NCBI GenBank assembly: GCA_024760905.1
Contig: JALRMN010000025.1
Location: 845,001 to 909,000 of the forward strand
Length of the DNA: 64,000 nucleotides
Source: Plotosus lineatus
Lineage: Eukaryota; Chordata; Actinopteri; Siluriformes; Plotosidae
Direction of reading: 5' to 3'
Part shown: positions 32,786 through 41,404 of the stretch, piece by piece
How positions within the stretch are numbered: the stretch's first letter is position 1
How the letters are laid out: each line of letters starts with the position of its first letter
Notes under the pieces: generated by a model
Database searches by the model: none
What the model was told of the DNA's origin: nothing
What the model saw: only the letters and a program-made list of their open reading frames with translations
Program-made: the position numbers and the translations under genes

Positions 32786-32976
32786 TAACACAGAGAAAGT
32801 GAATTATATTTACATGTAAAACAATAAGTAGTTTTACATAATTAAGAGAAATATAATCTTATGTATTTAAATATTAATTAATTTATCATTTATTAGGATG
32901 CACAGTAAACAAAGATATGCGAACAATTCTTACCCATGACACAAAGAAAAAAAGGCAGAGTTTTAGACTGAACCAT
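28884..32976 (-). CDS. Single-V-domain Ig receptor gene, 5 exons
   Basis: Probable type I leukocyte receptor of 212 residues. Exons (minus strand): 32976-32934 (signal peptide MVQSKTLPFFLCVMG), 32723-32376 (V-set domain), 32107-31997 (membrane span), 31903-31887 (17 nt), 29003-28884 (tail, stop TAA). All introns are GT-AG and the phases (1,1,1,0) fit, giving 639 nt of open frame. The V domain has the paired Cys of SIWCHHD and DTGLYYC, FWYKH after the first Cys, and three N-glycosylation sequons. The tail has SVNYAAQHF and DLYSSVQ, tyrosines in ITIM-like but non-canonical setting. Layout resembles fish NITR or CD300/pIgR-like receptors; the subfamily is not certain. The last intron has been filled by a SINE and LINE copy D. 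Confidence 0.75.
29210..29258 (-). other. Exon-like segment in last intron
   Basis: After the acceptor-like ttaacactgcag the sequence aaggggatg matches the start of the 17-nt exon (aaggcgatg after attgcag). Used from exon 3, it would add EGDVVWSHHTTSSNVL and a stop, giving a tail-less form. Another frame gives an 83-residue ORF with VTYTKL. Only transcripts could decide. Confidence 0.25.
29345..29698 (-). mobile_element. SINE type 1, full length
   Basis: Minus strand. Reading the element 5' to 3': head ggggcagtggtggtctagtg with A box tggtctagtgg, B box ggttcgagtcc, a body of about 200 bp, tail cctaattaggatgaagcggt and end gaaaatgaactg. The possible target repeat is agttttaaatta / agtttcgaatta. 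It lies in the last intron of the receptor gene. Not a functional tRNA gene. Confidence 0.9.
29704..29825. repeat. (TTA)n / (AAT)n microsatellite
   Basis: A TTA run switches to an AAT run and then to TAG units, directly after the SINE head. Confidence 0.95.
29887..30414 (-). pseudogene. LINE copy D RT with in-frame palm deletion
   Basis: 175-residue frame: SGKAVGPDDIPVEVWKCLGE, SVLVPIFKNKGDVQSCGNYR, GIKLM, then directly RRFGDKVREARLRWFGHV. Motifs A, B and C (the catalytic aspartates) are all gone, yet the frame is kept across the junction. It cannot polymerise DNA. Confidence 0.85.
30535..31587 (-). pseudogene. LINE copy D endonuclease, long open frame
   Basis: 350 open residues from FYNGVDGKRNGVGVILKEG through VVIGADFNGHVGAGNRGDEE, STQVDYILCRR and VAKQHRMVLCRM into the basic linker (KTKWWKLKKEECRVVFNEEL). 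The upstream QETRW part (31600-31660) is separated by a stop near 31605. It keeps five C residues at the site where copies B and C have four, so the central endonuclease is in one frame. Confidence 0.85.
31935..31971. repeat. (TTA)n microsatellite
   Basis: Short ATT run within the intron between exons 3 and 4 of the receptor gene. Confidence 0.93.
32376..32723 (-). CDS. V-set immunoglobulin exon of receptor gene
   Basis: Exon 2, 116 codons. The acceptor is ttgcag|gtttac at 32724 and the donor aaaag|gtaaat at 32375. Residues in order: LTLEVEVGDKVSIWC (B strand), GSIFWYKHTCGSVPL (C strand), a second pair of cysteines (HTC and LGCK) plus EPCYFF, TLTITAVNVSDTGLYYC (E-F strands), and NSTYLQVKG in place of a J-like G strand. 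The extra cysteines imply a second disulphide like that in CD300/pIgR-type V domains. The exon is preceded by a CA repeat close to the acceptor. Confidence 0.85.
32727..32782. repeat. (AC)n microsatellite at V-exon acceptor
   Basis: The CA run begins 4 bp upstream of the V-exon splice acceptor. The duplicate gene has the same arrangement at 48869-48944. The pyrimidine tract expected there is replaced by GT repeats on the sense strand. Confidence 0.95.
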
Positions 32977-33012
32977 AGTATATCTTGCAGAAACAAAGAG
33001 GAAGTGACCTGC
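32977..33012 (-). promoter_or_regulatory. Proximal 5' region with Ets/PU.1-like site
   Basis: AAAGAGGAAGTG on the plus strand at 32995-33006 matches the known PU.1 purine-rich consensus and lies about 20-30 nt upstream of the receptor ATG. The duplicate has aaagaggaaact at the same place (49769-49780). PU.1 control is typical of myeloid genes; binding here is an inference. Confidence 0.35.
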
Positions 33013-33247
33013 TTTACATATCATGGGGGTTGTATGTGTATGGGGGTTGGATGTGTACTTTATCTGTGTAGTGGGTGTGTCTTATCTGTGTATAGGGGTG
33101 TGCATTTTATCTGGGTATGAGGTGTGTGTGTGTGTGTGTGTGTGTGTGTATTTTATTTGTGTATAGGGTTGTGTATTTTATCTGTGTATAGGGTTGTGTG
33201 TTTTATCTTTTATCTGTGTATAGGGGTGTGTATTTTATCTGTGTATA

Positions 33248-33295
<48 letters not shown>

Positions 33296-33364
33296 TTTAT
33301 CTGTGTATAGGGTTGTGTATTTTATCTGTGTATAGGAGTGTGTATTTTATCTTTGTATGAAGTG

Positions 33365-33409
<45 letters not shown>

Positions 33410-33490
33410 TTTATCTGTGTATAGGGTTGTGTATTTTATCTGTGTATGGGTGGTGTATTTTATCTGTATGCAGTAGGTGTGTTATCTTTG
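33010..33490. repeat. GT-rich minisatellite with TATTTTATCTGTGTATAGGG units
   Basis: Units of about 24 bp (tattttatctgtgtataggg plus ttgtg or gtgtg) repeat at least ten times and are broken by three pure GT runs (33122-33150, 33250-33293, 33361-33408). It lies immediately upstream of the receptor gene. Confidence 0.88.
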
Positions 33491-33497
33491 CTTAGGG

Positions 33498-33582
33498 GGT
33501 TTTGAAGAGTGGGACTCAAACCCCCAACCTTGGAATTAACGATCCAGTACCCTTTTACCACCAGGCCACCACTGCCTCATAA
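33498..33582 (-). mobile_element. SINE type 1, tRNA-like head only
   Basis: Contains the B-box complement (gggactcaaacccccaacct) and the A-box complement (ttaccaccaggccaccactg). It stops at the end of the tRNA-related region. Confidence 0.7.
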
Positions 33583-33599
33583 ATTCATAATATGTAATA

Positions 33600-33725
33600 T
33601 AATTGAATCATTAACCTCAAATCACATTTTAATTTTAAAAATGTACAAAGTGTTTGTGAGGAAATAACACACATCTGTGTCTTTGTCCCCAAAATGTGAT
33701 TTATTTTCCACTAAAAAAAAAAATA
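33600..33725 (-). repeat. Relic of receptor intron (third unit)
   Basis: Shares ttaattttaaaa, gtgtttgtgaggaaataac, gtctttgtcc and gtgatttattttccact with 48370-48455 and partly with 32250-32300, which lie between the V and membrane exons. The V exon itself is absent here. Confidence 0.5.
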
Positions 33726-33910
33726 ATAATAATAAAATAAAATAATTTATTATTTTTTTAATTTTTAGGTCAGGAGGTAAGGTTTATGCTTGTTTCATTT
33801 GGCTGAGTACCAAACTTACCAGCAGCTTCCATCAGTGATCGCCGGTAATGCTCAGAGTTACTAGCATGACATGCCTCTCTCTGTCTGCAATACCACACCT
33901 TATTAAATTG

Positions 33911-34261
33911 TTCAGTTCATCAGTTAATTTTCTGGAACCGCTTCATCCTAATTAGGGTCGCGGGGAGGCTGGTGCCCATTCCAGCCAATTCAGGGCGAGG
34001 GCAGAGTACACCCTGGACAGCTCGCCAGGCCATCGCAGGGCGGAAACACGCTGACGGCTTTGCAGCCTACTCTTGTCGAAAGTCAGCAATGGTTCTTTTA
34101 CATGCCTCACACCATAGACAGTGAGAGACATGGCCGGCCTTTGATAACCCAGTTAGCTGCACTGGGGGGGACAGTGACAACCTTGTGGAGAGTGGGACTC
34201 GAACCCACAACCTTTGGATCAGCGATCCGGCGCCTTATACCACTAGACCACCACTGCCCCT
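33911..34261 (-). mobile_element. SINE type 1, full length, 12-bp target duplication
   Basis: CTTATTAAATTG flanks it at 33899-33910 and 34262-34273. A and B boxes are both intact in complement. Tail cctaattagggtcgcgggga at the left. Confidence 0.93.
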
Positions 34262-34273
34262 CTTATTAAATTG

Positions 34274-34900
34274 TGTTTTTGTATAGTTTTGATGGTTTGT
34301 ATAATTATGACATAATAGTGGTGATTTGAGGTAGATTAAGTCCGTTAAGTCCCAGGTACCAAATGCACGGTATACATTGAGTATACCATAACAGTTCAGC
34401 TTTCTTTCAAAAGGATAAAATACTCTGCTTTTTTAAACAACGACGTGTTGGCATGGCCTAGAAAATTCCTCAAATCTTAATTTGATCAAGCATCTGTGGG
34501 ATGTGCTGGGAAGGAAATCCAATCCACAGTTGCCCCATAGAGGATCAACTAATGATAATATATTGGTGTGAAATAATAAAGCACAACTTCAGAGGTCTCG
34601 TAAAGTTCATGTATCAGTCAACTTATTTTCAACTTATTTTCTGAAAAAAAATATTTATGTACCTCATTAAGCAATTCAATAAGGAGACCAAAAATGACAT
34701 TTTATTATATTTTTTCTTTGCATATTTTCAGTAGACTGCCTCCCATTTGTGTAGCAACATTTCAGCCTTTCACACCGCATTGATTTGATTGGTGAGATTA
34801 TTCTGTAAAGGAATTCAGGGTACCATGAAATATCAGGGAGATGGATGTGAGTGTTTTGAGATCACGTCCAGGAGTAAACAAAGTTATAATCTTCAAGATT
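34274..34900. other. Mostly unrecognised; possible transposase scrap
   Basis: At 34480-34545 the plus strand reads NLIKHLWDVLGRKSNPQ, similar to the SPDLNPIEHLWDVLERQ motif at the end of Tc1-type transposases. Nothing else is recognised. Confidence 0.3.
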
Positions 34901-34909
34901 GTTGTTCCT

Positions 34910-35165
34910 GATGACGTTGACAGTTTGGGGAAGGCAGGAACAGAATAAGGTGGAAGTTCACCTCAAAACTACACAACCTCAACTTTGCTAATGATGTGGC
35001 TTTACTCTCTTTACCAAGACAACAAATTCAGTAATATGAATTAAAATGAACGAAGAAGCCAATTGGGCCGGTTCCGACTCAATATGGAAAAGGCAAAGGC
35101 CTTAAGAATTAATGCACAGGATGAAACAAAGGTTATAATTGGACACAAGGCATTAAGGATGTCAT
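34910..35165 (+). pseudogene. LINE RT fragment around motif C
   Basis: Reads FTSKLHNLNFANDVALLSLP then QQIQ. This matches the LDDLDFADDVALLS motif C of several LINE RTs with the catalytic FADD mutated to FAND. After a frame change LNMEKAKALRINAQDETKVI follows, matching the next conserved block. It is a short, isolated and dead fragment of a family not otherwise seen in the window. Confidence 0.5.
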
Positions 35166-35289
35166 GGAATTTGTCGCAGGGTTCCTTTGTGTACAGACAG
35201 GTGACACAATAGTTTTTATAAGAAAACAATTTTTAAAAATCAGACCTCTGGAAGTTGTAAAACAACTAAAGTGGACAAAGTTTTCTTGG

Positions 35290-35410
35290 CGTTTTCTTGC
35301 CTTATATCAACTGAGAGACAACGAGGAAACCATGTGTTGGGTAAATCGTACACAGCTTTATCTATGTGTAGGGGTGGGGCTATGTATACGGACTGCACCA
35401 CTTATACCCA
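35290..35410 (-). promoter_or_regulatory. Relic of receptor promoter (third unit)
   Basis: The sequence tatcaactgagagacaacga, aaaccatgtgttgggt and gtgtaggggtggggctatgtatacggactgcacc closely matches the region upstream of the second receptor copy (49756-49845). The signal-peptide exon that should follow on the minus strand is missing. Confidence 0.6.
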
Positions 35411-35483
35411 TAAACCCCCGAAAAAGAACCAAACACACAAAATAACATTCCTCAGCCTTTTTTATTTCAACAATATACTTTAG

Positions 35484-35486
<3 letters not shown>

Positions 35487-35573
<87 letters not shown>
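35487..35573. repeat. (TC)n(AC)n compound microsatellite
   Basis: TC units followed by AC units, close to the promoter relic. Receptor copy 2 has C/A-rich tracts in the same relative position (49850-49895). Confidence 0.95.
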
Positions 35574-35575
<2 letters not shown>

Positions 35576-35799
35576 ATGAATAATGTATGCCATTAGATGC
35601 ATAATGTATATTTTGATAAAGTAGTTTATTCCTTTTTCATTTGTAAATGGTGTGTTTGACTCAGAATATTCTGGTGAGTAATGTAGTTTCATATTTACTC
35701 ATAGTAATGATTTCAATTCAAAGTTTAATTTAGTATCTTATACCAGCAGCTCCCTCTTCATATTTTAATATAGATGCTTTCATCCCTTATGTACACTTC

Positions 35800-36115
35800 T
35801 TATCCATCAGGGTTACAGGGAAAGCTCCAGACAATGCCAGATGATTTAATTGAGAGGCGGGCTTACACTCTGAACAAATCACAAGTCTATCACAGCACTA
35901 ACACAGACAATAAGTCACATATTCACAACTACGGGTGATACAGAGTAGCCATTTGACCCAGTGTGCATGTCCTGCCAGAGGAAGCAGAGTACCAGGAGGA
36001 AACCCGTCTGAGCAAAGGGTGAACATGCAAACTCTATACAGAAAGACCCTTGGTTCAGATTCAAACCCCAACCCCTCACATTGTGAAGAGACAGTGGGAG
36101 TCACCATGCCCTCTT
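35800..36115 (+). repeat. Dispersed fish repeat, copy 1
   Basis: Shows the order: gggttacagggaaagctcca, cagtctatcacagcac-type phrase, tgtgcatgtcctgccagagga, agtaccaggaggaaaccc, gaacatgcaaactctataca. The same order occurs in many fish repeats and at 56960-57245. Class unknown. Confidence 0.5.
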
Positions 36116-36305
36116 AATGTTTCCACTGGAGGTACCGATCACAAACTTTTCATCACCCTGCTCTTATTGATGTTGTTGGTGTGGACAGTTGGCTCACAAA
36201 GTTCAACTCTGTTCATAAACCATTGGGCCCTTAACTCTCAATTGCTACTGATGATAATAACACAAAACTTTGCAGGTTTATAGGAAGTGACCTGATGATC
36301 AATTC

Positions 36306-36659
36306 AATTTCATCACCATCAGTTCATTTTCTGTAACCGCTTAATCCCAATTAGGGTCACGGGGAGGCTGGCACCCATCCCATCCAACTTCGGGCAAGGG
36401 CTGAGTACATCCTGGACAGCTTGCCAGTCCATCGCAGGGCGGGAACACGTCGACGGCTTTGCAGCCTACTCTTGTTGAAAGTCAGCAATGGTTCTTTTAC
36501 ACCATAGACAGTGAGAGACATGGCCGGCCTTTGATAACCCAGTTCGCTGCACTGGGGGGTGGGGGTGGGGGGATTACAACTTTGTGGAGAGTGGGACTCA
36601 AACCCCCAATCTTTGGATCAGTGATCCAACACTGTATATCACTAGACAACCACTGCCGC
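36306..36659 (-). mobile_element. SINE type 1, full length, 11-bp target duplication
   Basis: ATGATCAATTC flanks it at 36295-36305 and 36660-36670. The duplicated receptor block has the uninterrupted word gatgatcaattct near 50429, so this SINE arrived after the block duplication or only in this copy. Contains an expanded G run at 36552-36571. Confidence 0.92.
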
Positions 36660-36670
36660 ATGATCAATTC

Positions 36671-37224
36671 CATCAAGCTGATTTTTTTTTATTCTGACAC
36701 CAGAAACAGATTTATTTTCATTTATTGAGACAAGTCAATTAAACAAAATTATCCAAATCCGAATGTAGTGTGTGCCAAAATACAACAATTTTAATCTTTT
36801 GTTCATATTATGTGTGAATGCTGTATAATTTTTTTCACAGCAACCATCATTTAAACTTTATTATATCAAGATAATTAGGAACAAAGTCAACCGTGCTTGT
36901 CTGCTACAAACTGAATGTGTGTGGCGTGTGTGAAAGGTTCAGATAATCAGAAGCAGATAAACCACAGAATAGACACGAAGATGTGAGGTTTCACTGTTCT
37001 GATACCAATGTCATGTCTGAAAATATACCATATGTCAGTGCTGTGGTTGGAAAAATAAACAAAAACAGAACCAGGTATGTTTGTGGTTTGATGGCTGCAT
37101 CTGACTTAAATACAAACATAAAATTAATTTAGCTGGATATTAAATAATTTTATGATTACATTCAAAAATATATGTAAATATTCAGAGATTTAAAAAAAAT
37201 ATTCAACATTTAAATACAAAAAAT
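36671..37224. repeat. Receptor-block flank, duplicated at 51187-51420
   Basis: From 36880 to 37120 it shares ataattaggaacaaagt, gtcagtgctgtggttggaaaa, aacaaa and gtggtttgatggctgc with 51195-51415. This marks the far edge of the duplicated receptor block. No coding seen. Confidence 0.55.
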
Positions 37225-37262
37225 AAATAAACCAGTTTCATAGGAAACTAGTGTTTTACGAA

Positions 37263-37480
37263 TAATACTCGCCTCTGGTCTTATTATCATAGAATATTGA
37301 AACACACCTGCCACTGAATTATCTCAAAGCTCTTTTTATCCCCTTGCGCCCCCTGTTTTGCCTTTGTACGTTAGACTATATCCATATAGCGCCTCTATAT
37401 CTCTCTCGGAATCCGAGCTAGAAGTTGTGTGATCACTCTATATTAGAACGAGGCAAACAGGGAAACGTCATCCACATACA
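37263..37480 (+). repeat. DIRS inverted terminal repeat, left
   Basis: Inverted partner of 41200-41397. Differences are scattered, including ccccttgcgccccctg here against a shorter segment on the right. Confidence 0.85.
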
Positions 37481-37507
37481 AACACATTATAGGGAGGGAA
37501 GCTAATA

Positions 37508-37602
37508 AGATCAGAGGTGAGTATTATTCATAAAGCACTAGTTTCCTACGAAACTGGTTTATTTTATTCTTAAACTCACCTCTGGTCTTATTATCATGGA
37601 AC
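37508..37602. repeat. DIRS internal complementary region
   Basis: Contains gaggtgagtattattcat to cgaaactggttt, inverse of the left outer end (37229-37283), then directly ttattcttaaactcacctct, inverse of the right outer end (41380-41402). It equals the two element ends joined head to tail. Confidence 0.8.
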
Positions 37603-37828
37603 AGAATCCAACAGGAAATGAAGTAGGGTGGATACTCACCTCACTAAGGCTCAAAACTGGAAGGCTCAGCACAGATCCAGTAAAAAGAGCAACCCTACCT
37701 AAATTCCCCCTACTGTTTAGCACAGGAAGGATGCCTATGTACACGTTATTTACAAAATAACTCAATATAGACAAAGCTGGCAGCCTCATACTAGCTATAG
37801 GGGAGGAAACCTACCCTACTACGCTCAG

Positions 37829-38413
37829 TCAAGTTATTGGAAACCTGGTTCGATGAGAGCACCCGCCACTGACAACGGACCAAGAGAAAACAATGAGTGT
37901 GCATGAACCGCCAACAAGTGGAGATAAAAGTCTGTAAAGTTGGTCTGACATGACCAAGAGACGTACGAGACTGGACTTCTTCAGGTTGAGTATCCACCTG
38001 AGGCCTTCGAGGAACGGAAGAACCCACTGCACCTGATCAGGGGGCACTGGTGATCTTGGTGCAAGAGGATTCAGCCGTCTATATAGACATGAAGACGGTC
38101 GCCGAGACCTCGAAGATGAGTGGTGACCGCCTCCACGATTTGCATGAAGATGAGAGGAGCAGTGCATAGTCTGAAGGGGAGTGAGATACACTGGTAGACA
38201 GCCCTGACAGACCAAGCGATGCACAGGAAGGGCAGAGCGCTTGAGTGAAGAGGAACGTGGAGATAGGCATCCTTGAGGTCGAGGGACACCACCCAATCGC
38301 CTGGAAGGATGCCTCTGATCACTTTCCGGACAGTCTCCATCTGGAAATAAGGACAATCCATGTATCTGTTCAGACATTCCACGTTCGTAATGAGATGGAA
38401 GCCTCCGTCTCAC
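37829..38413 (-). pseudogene. DIRS reverse transcriptase, broken
   Basis: In the frame at 38071-38382 reads CPYFQMETVRKVIRGILPGD then WVVSLDLKDAYLHVPLH (motif A, catalytic Asp), LPFRLCTAPLIFMQIVEAV (motif B) and LHVYIDG before a stop (motif C, usually YLDDWL). The second catalytic Asp is thus replaced by Gly and the frame ends. A later piece LRWILNLKKSSLVRL follows in another frame. DIRS-type RTs are closer to Ty3-type than LINE RTs. This copy cannot be active. Confidence 0.82.
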
Positions 38414-38419
38414 TTCAGA

Positions 38420-40815
38420 ACTAGAAACATGCTGGAGTAAAACACCAGTCGAGCAAGTTCTGACAGAGGAAAGAGCTCAAGGGCATTCATGTCCCGAATC
38501 TTGCAGTACAATGCGTCCTGTTGGATAGGAGATGAAGGACGCTGAAACGGTTGAACAGATGTGGTCATAGGCGGTAGGCAGAGGAGTGATAAAGGGAAAA
38601 ATATACCTGTTTTCTACCCACGACCAAACCTAAGCATTGGGAATCACCTCCCATGCCAAGGCAACGTGCCTGAGATGGCCCCCTCCAGGCAGGGACTCCA
38701 ATGGGGGAAGTCATGTAGGAGGTTTTCTGGGGAAAAACCTGAGTCACAGGCTTAGATTTCATAGATCCGCGGCCCTGGCCGCGACCACGAGATCTGCCCC
38801 TAGAAGAACCATGGAAGATGTCCTCGTCACAGAGGGAACAGATGAAAAAATGGACTGAGGAGGTTTCAACTTACCCTGGGATATTCGCAACAGGGAAGAA
38901 CATAACAACTCATCAAAGAAGGAGCCTGCTGGTGCAGCTGTTGAAGGGAATCACTAGGAAAGATGGAGTTCCCAAACAACGGTGCCATTCTGAGGGAAGA
39001 AGAATGTGCCCTCAAGTGAGGCGATAACTCGGACAGAACGTCATCTCATCAGCGAAGGAGATTCCCGATGATAGAAGCAATGTCCGAGACAGACAGAAGA
39101 TCATCCATTTGATTAACTGTTGGGTTTTTACATCCGAGCCTAGTGGCTCATCAGCCCGGTGCTTATCTCCGGTTTCCGTAACGTGAAGCGATCAGGAGTT
39201 GAACGCCTCCTGGATGGGACGCTAGTCCATCGCAGGTTACCTTCCCAGTATATTTTTACTGGTACCTATTTATACTGCTAGGTGAACAGAGGCACACTTG
39301 GGGTTGAGACCTTGCCCAGGGGTCTTAGCACAGTGATGGTCTCAGTGGGGTTTGTACTCACAACCTCCCGATCATGAGCCCAACACTCTAACCACTATAC
39401 CACTGGCTCCAAAAGATCATCCATGCGGCTTACTAAGTCCCCTGTGATCAGATCCCAGGAGGCCCCCTGCGTCCAGACCAGAGTGGCCAGGAGGACCTCC
39501 ACAAAGGAAAGTCTGTACAAGGCAGAGCAAGCTAAAGACTCCTCCAGAAGATTAACAGACTTCACGGGCTTGTCACAGAGAAACTTAGCATCCTGTTTGT
39601 GAAGGACGGCCGGTTCCGTGAACCACAAACGGGCATGGCAGTCGAACGAACTGGCTCAAGAAGTTAGAAAAAAACTTCCCCGAGGGAATGTTTATGTTGC
39701 CGACCTGCTGAGCTATACGTGCATCCAGAGGGTCCAAAGTATGATGGTGTAAATCTGGCAGGTGAGGGAGCGAGATACGTTGAGCGCGTTCGTCTGGAGT
39801 AACTAATGACCAATGGACAAGCAAACATGTCGGCACCTCTGCCTGCGGAGGAGAGGGACATTTGGCCGCGGGAAGAGTCGCATACACCAAGTCCCTGACT
39901 CAACGCCATGAAGAGGACAAAGGAACGTTTCTATCGAGGAACTGCAACACGGAAGTGTGATTGTCCAAAGAGAACCCCACCACCTCCTCATTGAATCCAG
40001 GATGGACCGAAGTCAATGGATGATGAGCAGGTGAACGATCAGTTGAGCATGGAGTTGAGTGAGCCAGATGCTCCGGTGACCGATCAAAGGGGTGAAGGGC
40101 CGGTGGTTTGCAGAGGACCTTGTGAAACCTGGACCATGACTGTAGGTTTGGCAGGGACACTGTGCCAACTGGGGTCGGGAACCGTCAATGTCGCTGTCGG
40201 CTAGGCCTCTGGTACCGCTAAGCACTGACGGTGGATAGGAGGTGATGAACAAAGTTCACACCTCACACTTCGCACCCTCTTTACCGGCAGAGATGCAGAA
40301 CTTTCCGGTTCAGAGGGAATGACTACGGGGTGGGAGGTTTGACATGGGTCAGCCTTAGCACTCCCATGAACCTGTACCCCCATGGACACTTGACATGACT
40401 GCCCCTCAAGGGATGCAGGTGCCGGGCGCCAAGCCAGATCCCAGGAGGTGGAGACCCCTGAGGTCTCAGTAGTCACCTGCCCGGGTAGGGCAGGGTAGGG
40501 CCCGGGTGGCCACTTGATGCTCTACCTGCCGAGCAGGTGCAGACAACACGAGATCAGTTCATCTAGGCATGTCACTGTTTACCCAAGCCGGAAAGCTAGT
40601 GGATAGTGCTCTCACCAATGAGACACTGCGGTTACGATTCAGATGGAGAGATATGTGACCTGGGACGTGAGAAATGACGAGATTGACCCCTGTCGCTTGT
40701 GCCTTGAGAAAAGCTAGAAAACAATGAACCGTTGTGGGAGGCCATGTCAAACCTAGATATGTATCAACAGGTAAACAATGACCAAGTGCCAAAATGGCGT
40801 GTATGGTAAACAAGG
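38420..40815 (-). pseudogene. DIRS Gag-like region, broken by SINE
   Basis: Minus-strand frames with an RG-rich block at 38765-38815 (SRGRGQGRGS), FVEVLLATLVWTQGASWDLI and VSRMDDLL (39420-39500), and AARIAQQVGNINIPS-like sequence near 39700. No CCHC zinc knuckle was seen. Identification rests on position upstream of the DIRS RT. Frameshifts are frequent, and a SINE with a 12-bp target duplication interrupts it at 39109. Confidence 0.55.
39109..39412 (-). mobile_element. tRNA-derived SINE type 3 with 12-bp target duplication
   Basis: AAGATCATCCAT flanks it at 39097-39108 and 39413-39424. Read on the minus strand, the head is ggagccagtggtatagtggt with A box tggtatagtgg and a weak B box; the body (ccctgggcaaggtctcaacc) and the tail ending ggctcggatgtaaaaaccc differ from the other SINEs. 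Single copy in the window. Confidence 0.85.
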
Positions 40816-41199
40816 GCGATCTCGGTGAACCAGGTCGCGCACTGCCATTTAGTCAGACTGAAAACTTTGTAGCATGTCAAACTAAACTAAGCAAACAATA
40901 GCATGTAGAAATTGGTTGATCGAGTAATAACACTTAGAAATTGCAGTATAAACATGAAGCAAAACAGGCTAGAGAACACTCCCGTTGAATTAGCCTGATA
41001 GAACCAAGTCCAAGAAGACAGAAATAACGTTAAATCAGACCTCGTATTGCACTGCAGAGTTCGTAAACGTAAATTAGAATATTTAAGCATTCTCATTTAG
41101 GCTGCGCTAGTTTAAGTCACTATACTCGCCCACAATGAACGCCAAATCCAAGAGCCTTGAGGAATAACATACGGCTTAACGGTATTATCTCAAAAAGGA

Positions 41200-41397
41200 T
41201 GACGTCTCCCTGTTAGCCTCGTTCTCATCTTGTGTGATCACACTACTTCTAGCGGGGATCCGAGAAAGGTATAGAGGTGCTATTTGGATATAGTCTAATG
41301 TACGTAGGCAAAAGAGTGGGTAAAAAGAGCTTTGAGATAATTCAGGGGCAGGTCTGTTTCAATGTTCTATGATAATAAGACCAGAGGTGAGTTTAAG
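41200..41397 (-). repeat. DIRS inverted terminal repeat, right
   Basis: Inverted partner of the left end; see the element entry. It includes tgataataagaccagaggtg at its outer edge. Confidence 0.85.
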
Positions 41398-41404
41398 AAT
41401 AAAA

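Larger units (their letters stand above)
37225..41404 (-). mobile_element. DIRS-type retrotransposon, internally deleted
   Basis: Minus strand, about 4.2 kb. The left end (37263-37480) and right end (41200-41397) are inverted copies of about 200 bp, sharing cctctggtcttattatcata, attatctcaaagctcttttt and agactatatcca. A third piece at 37508-37602 joins the sequence of both outer ends. Inverted ends plus such an internal complementary region are the hallmark of DIRS elements, which replicate through a circular DNA. A Gag-like region and the RT are present. RNase H, methyltransferase and tyrosine recombinase are missing, as only about 230 bp separate the RT end from the internal repeat. Confidence 0.82.

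Noticed and set aside
33010..33490. Regularly spaced repeats that could suggest a CRISPR-like array
   Set aside because: The spacers are GT runs or variants of the same unit, and the genome is clearly eukaryotic. It is a minisatellite.
39900..40260. Plus-strand ORF of 62 residues in the DIRS region
   Set aside because: It is antisense to the Gag-like region and has no recognisable motif.
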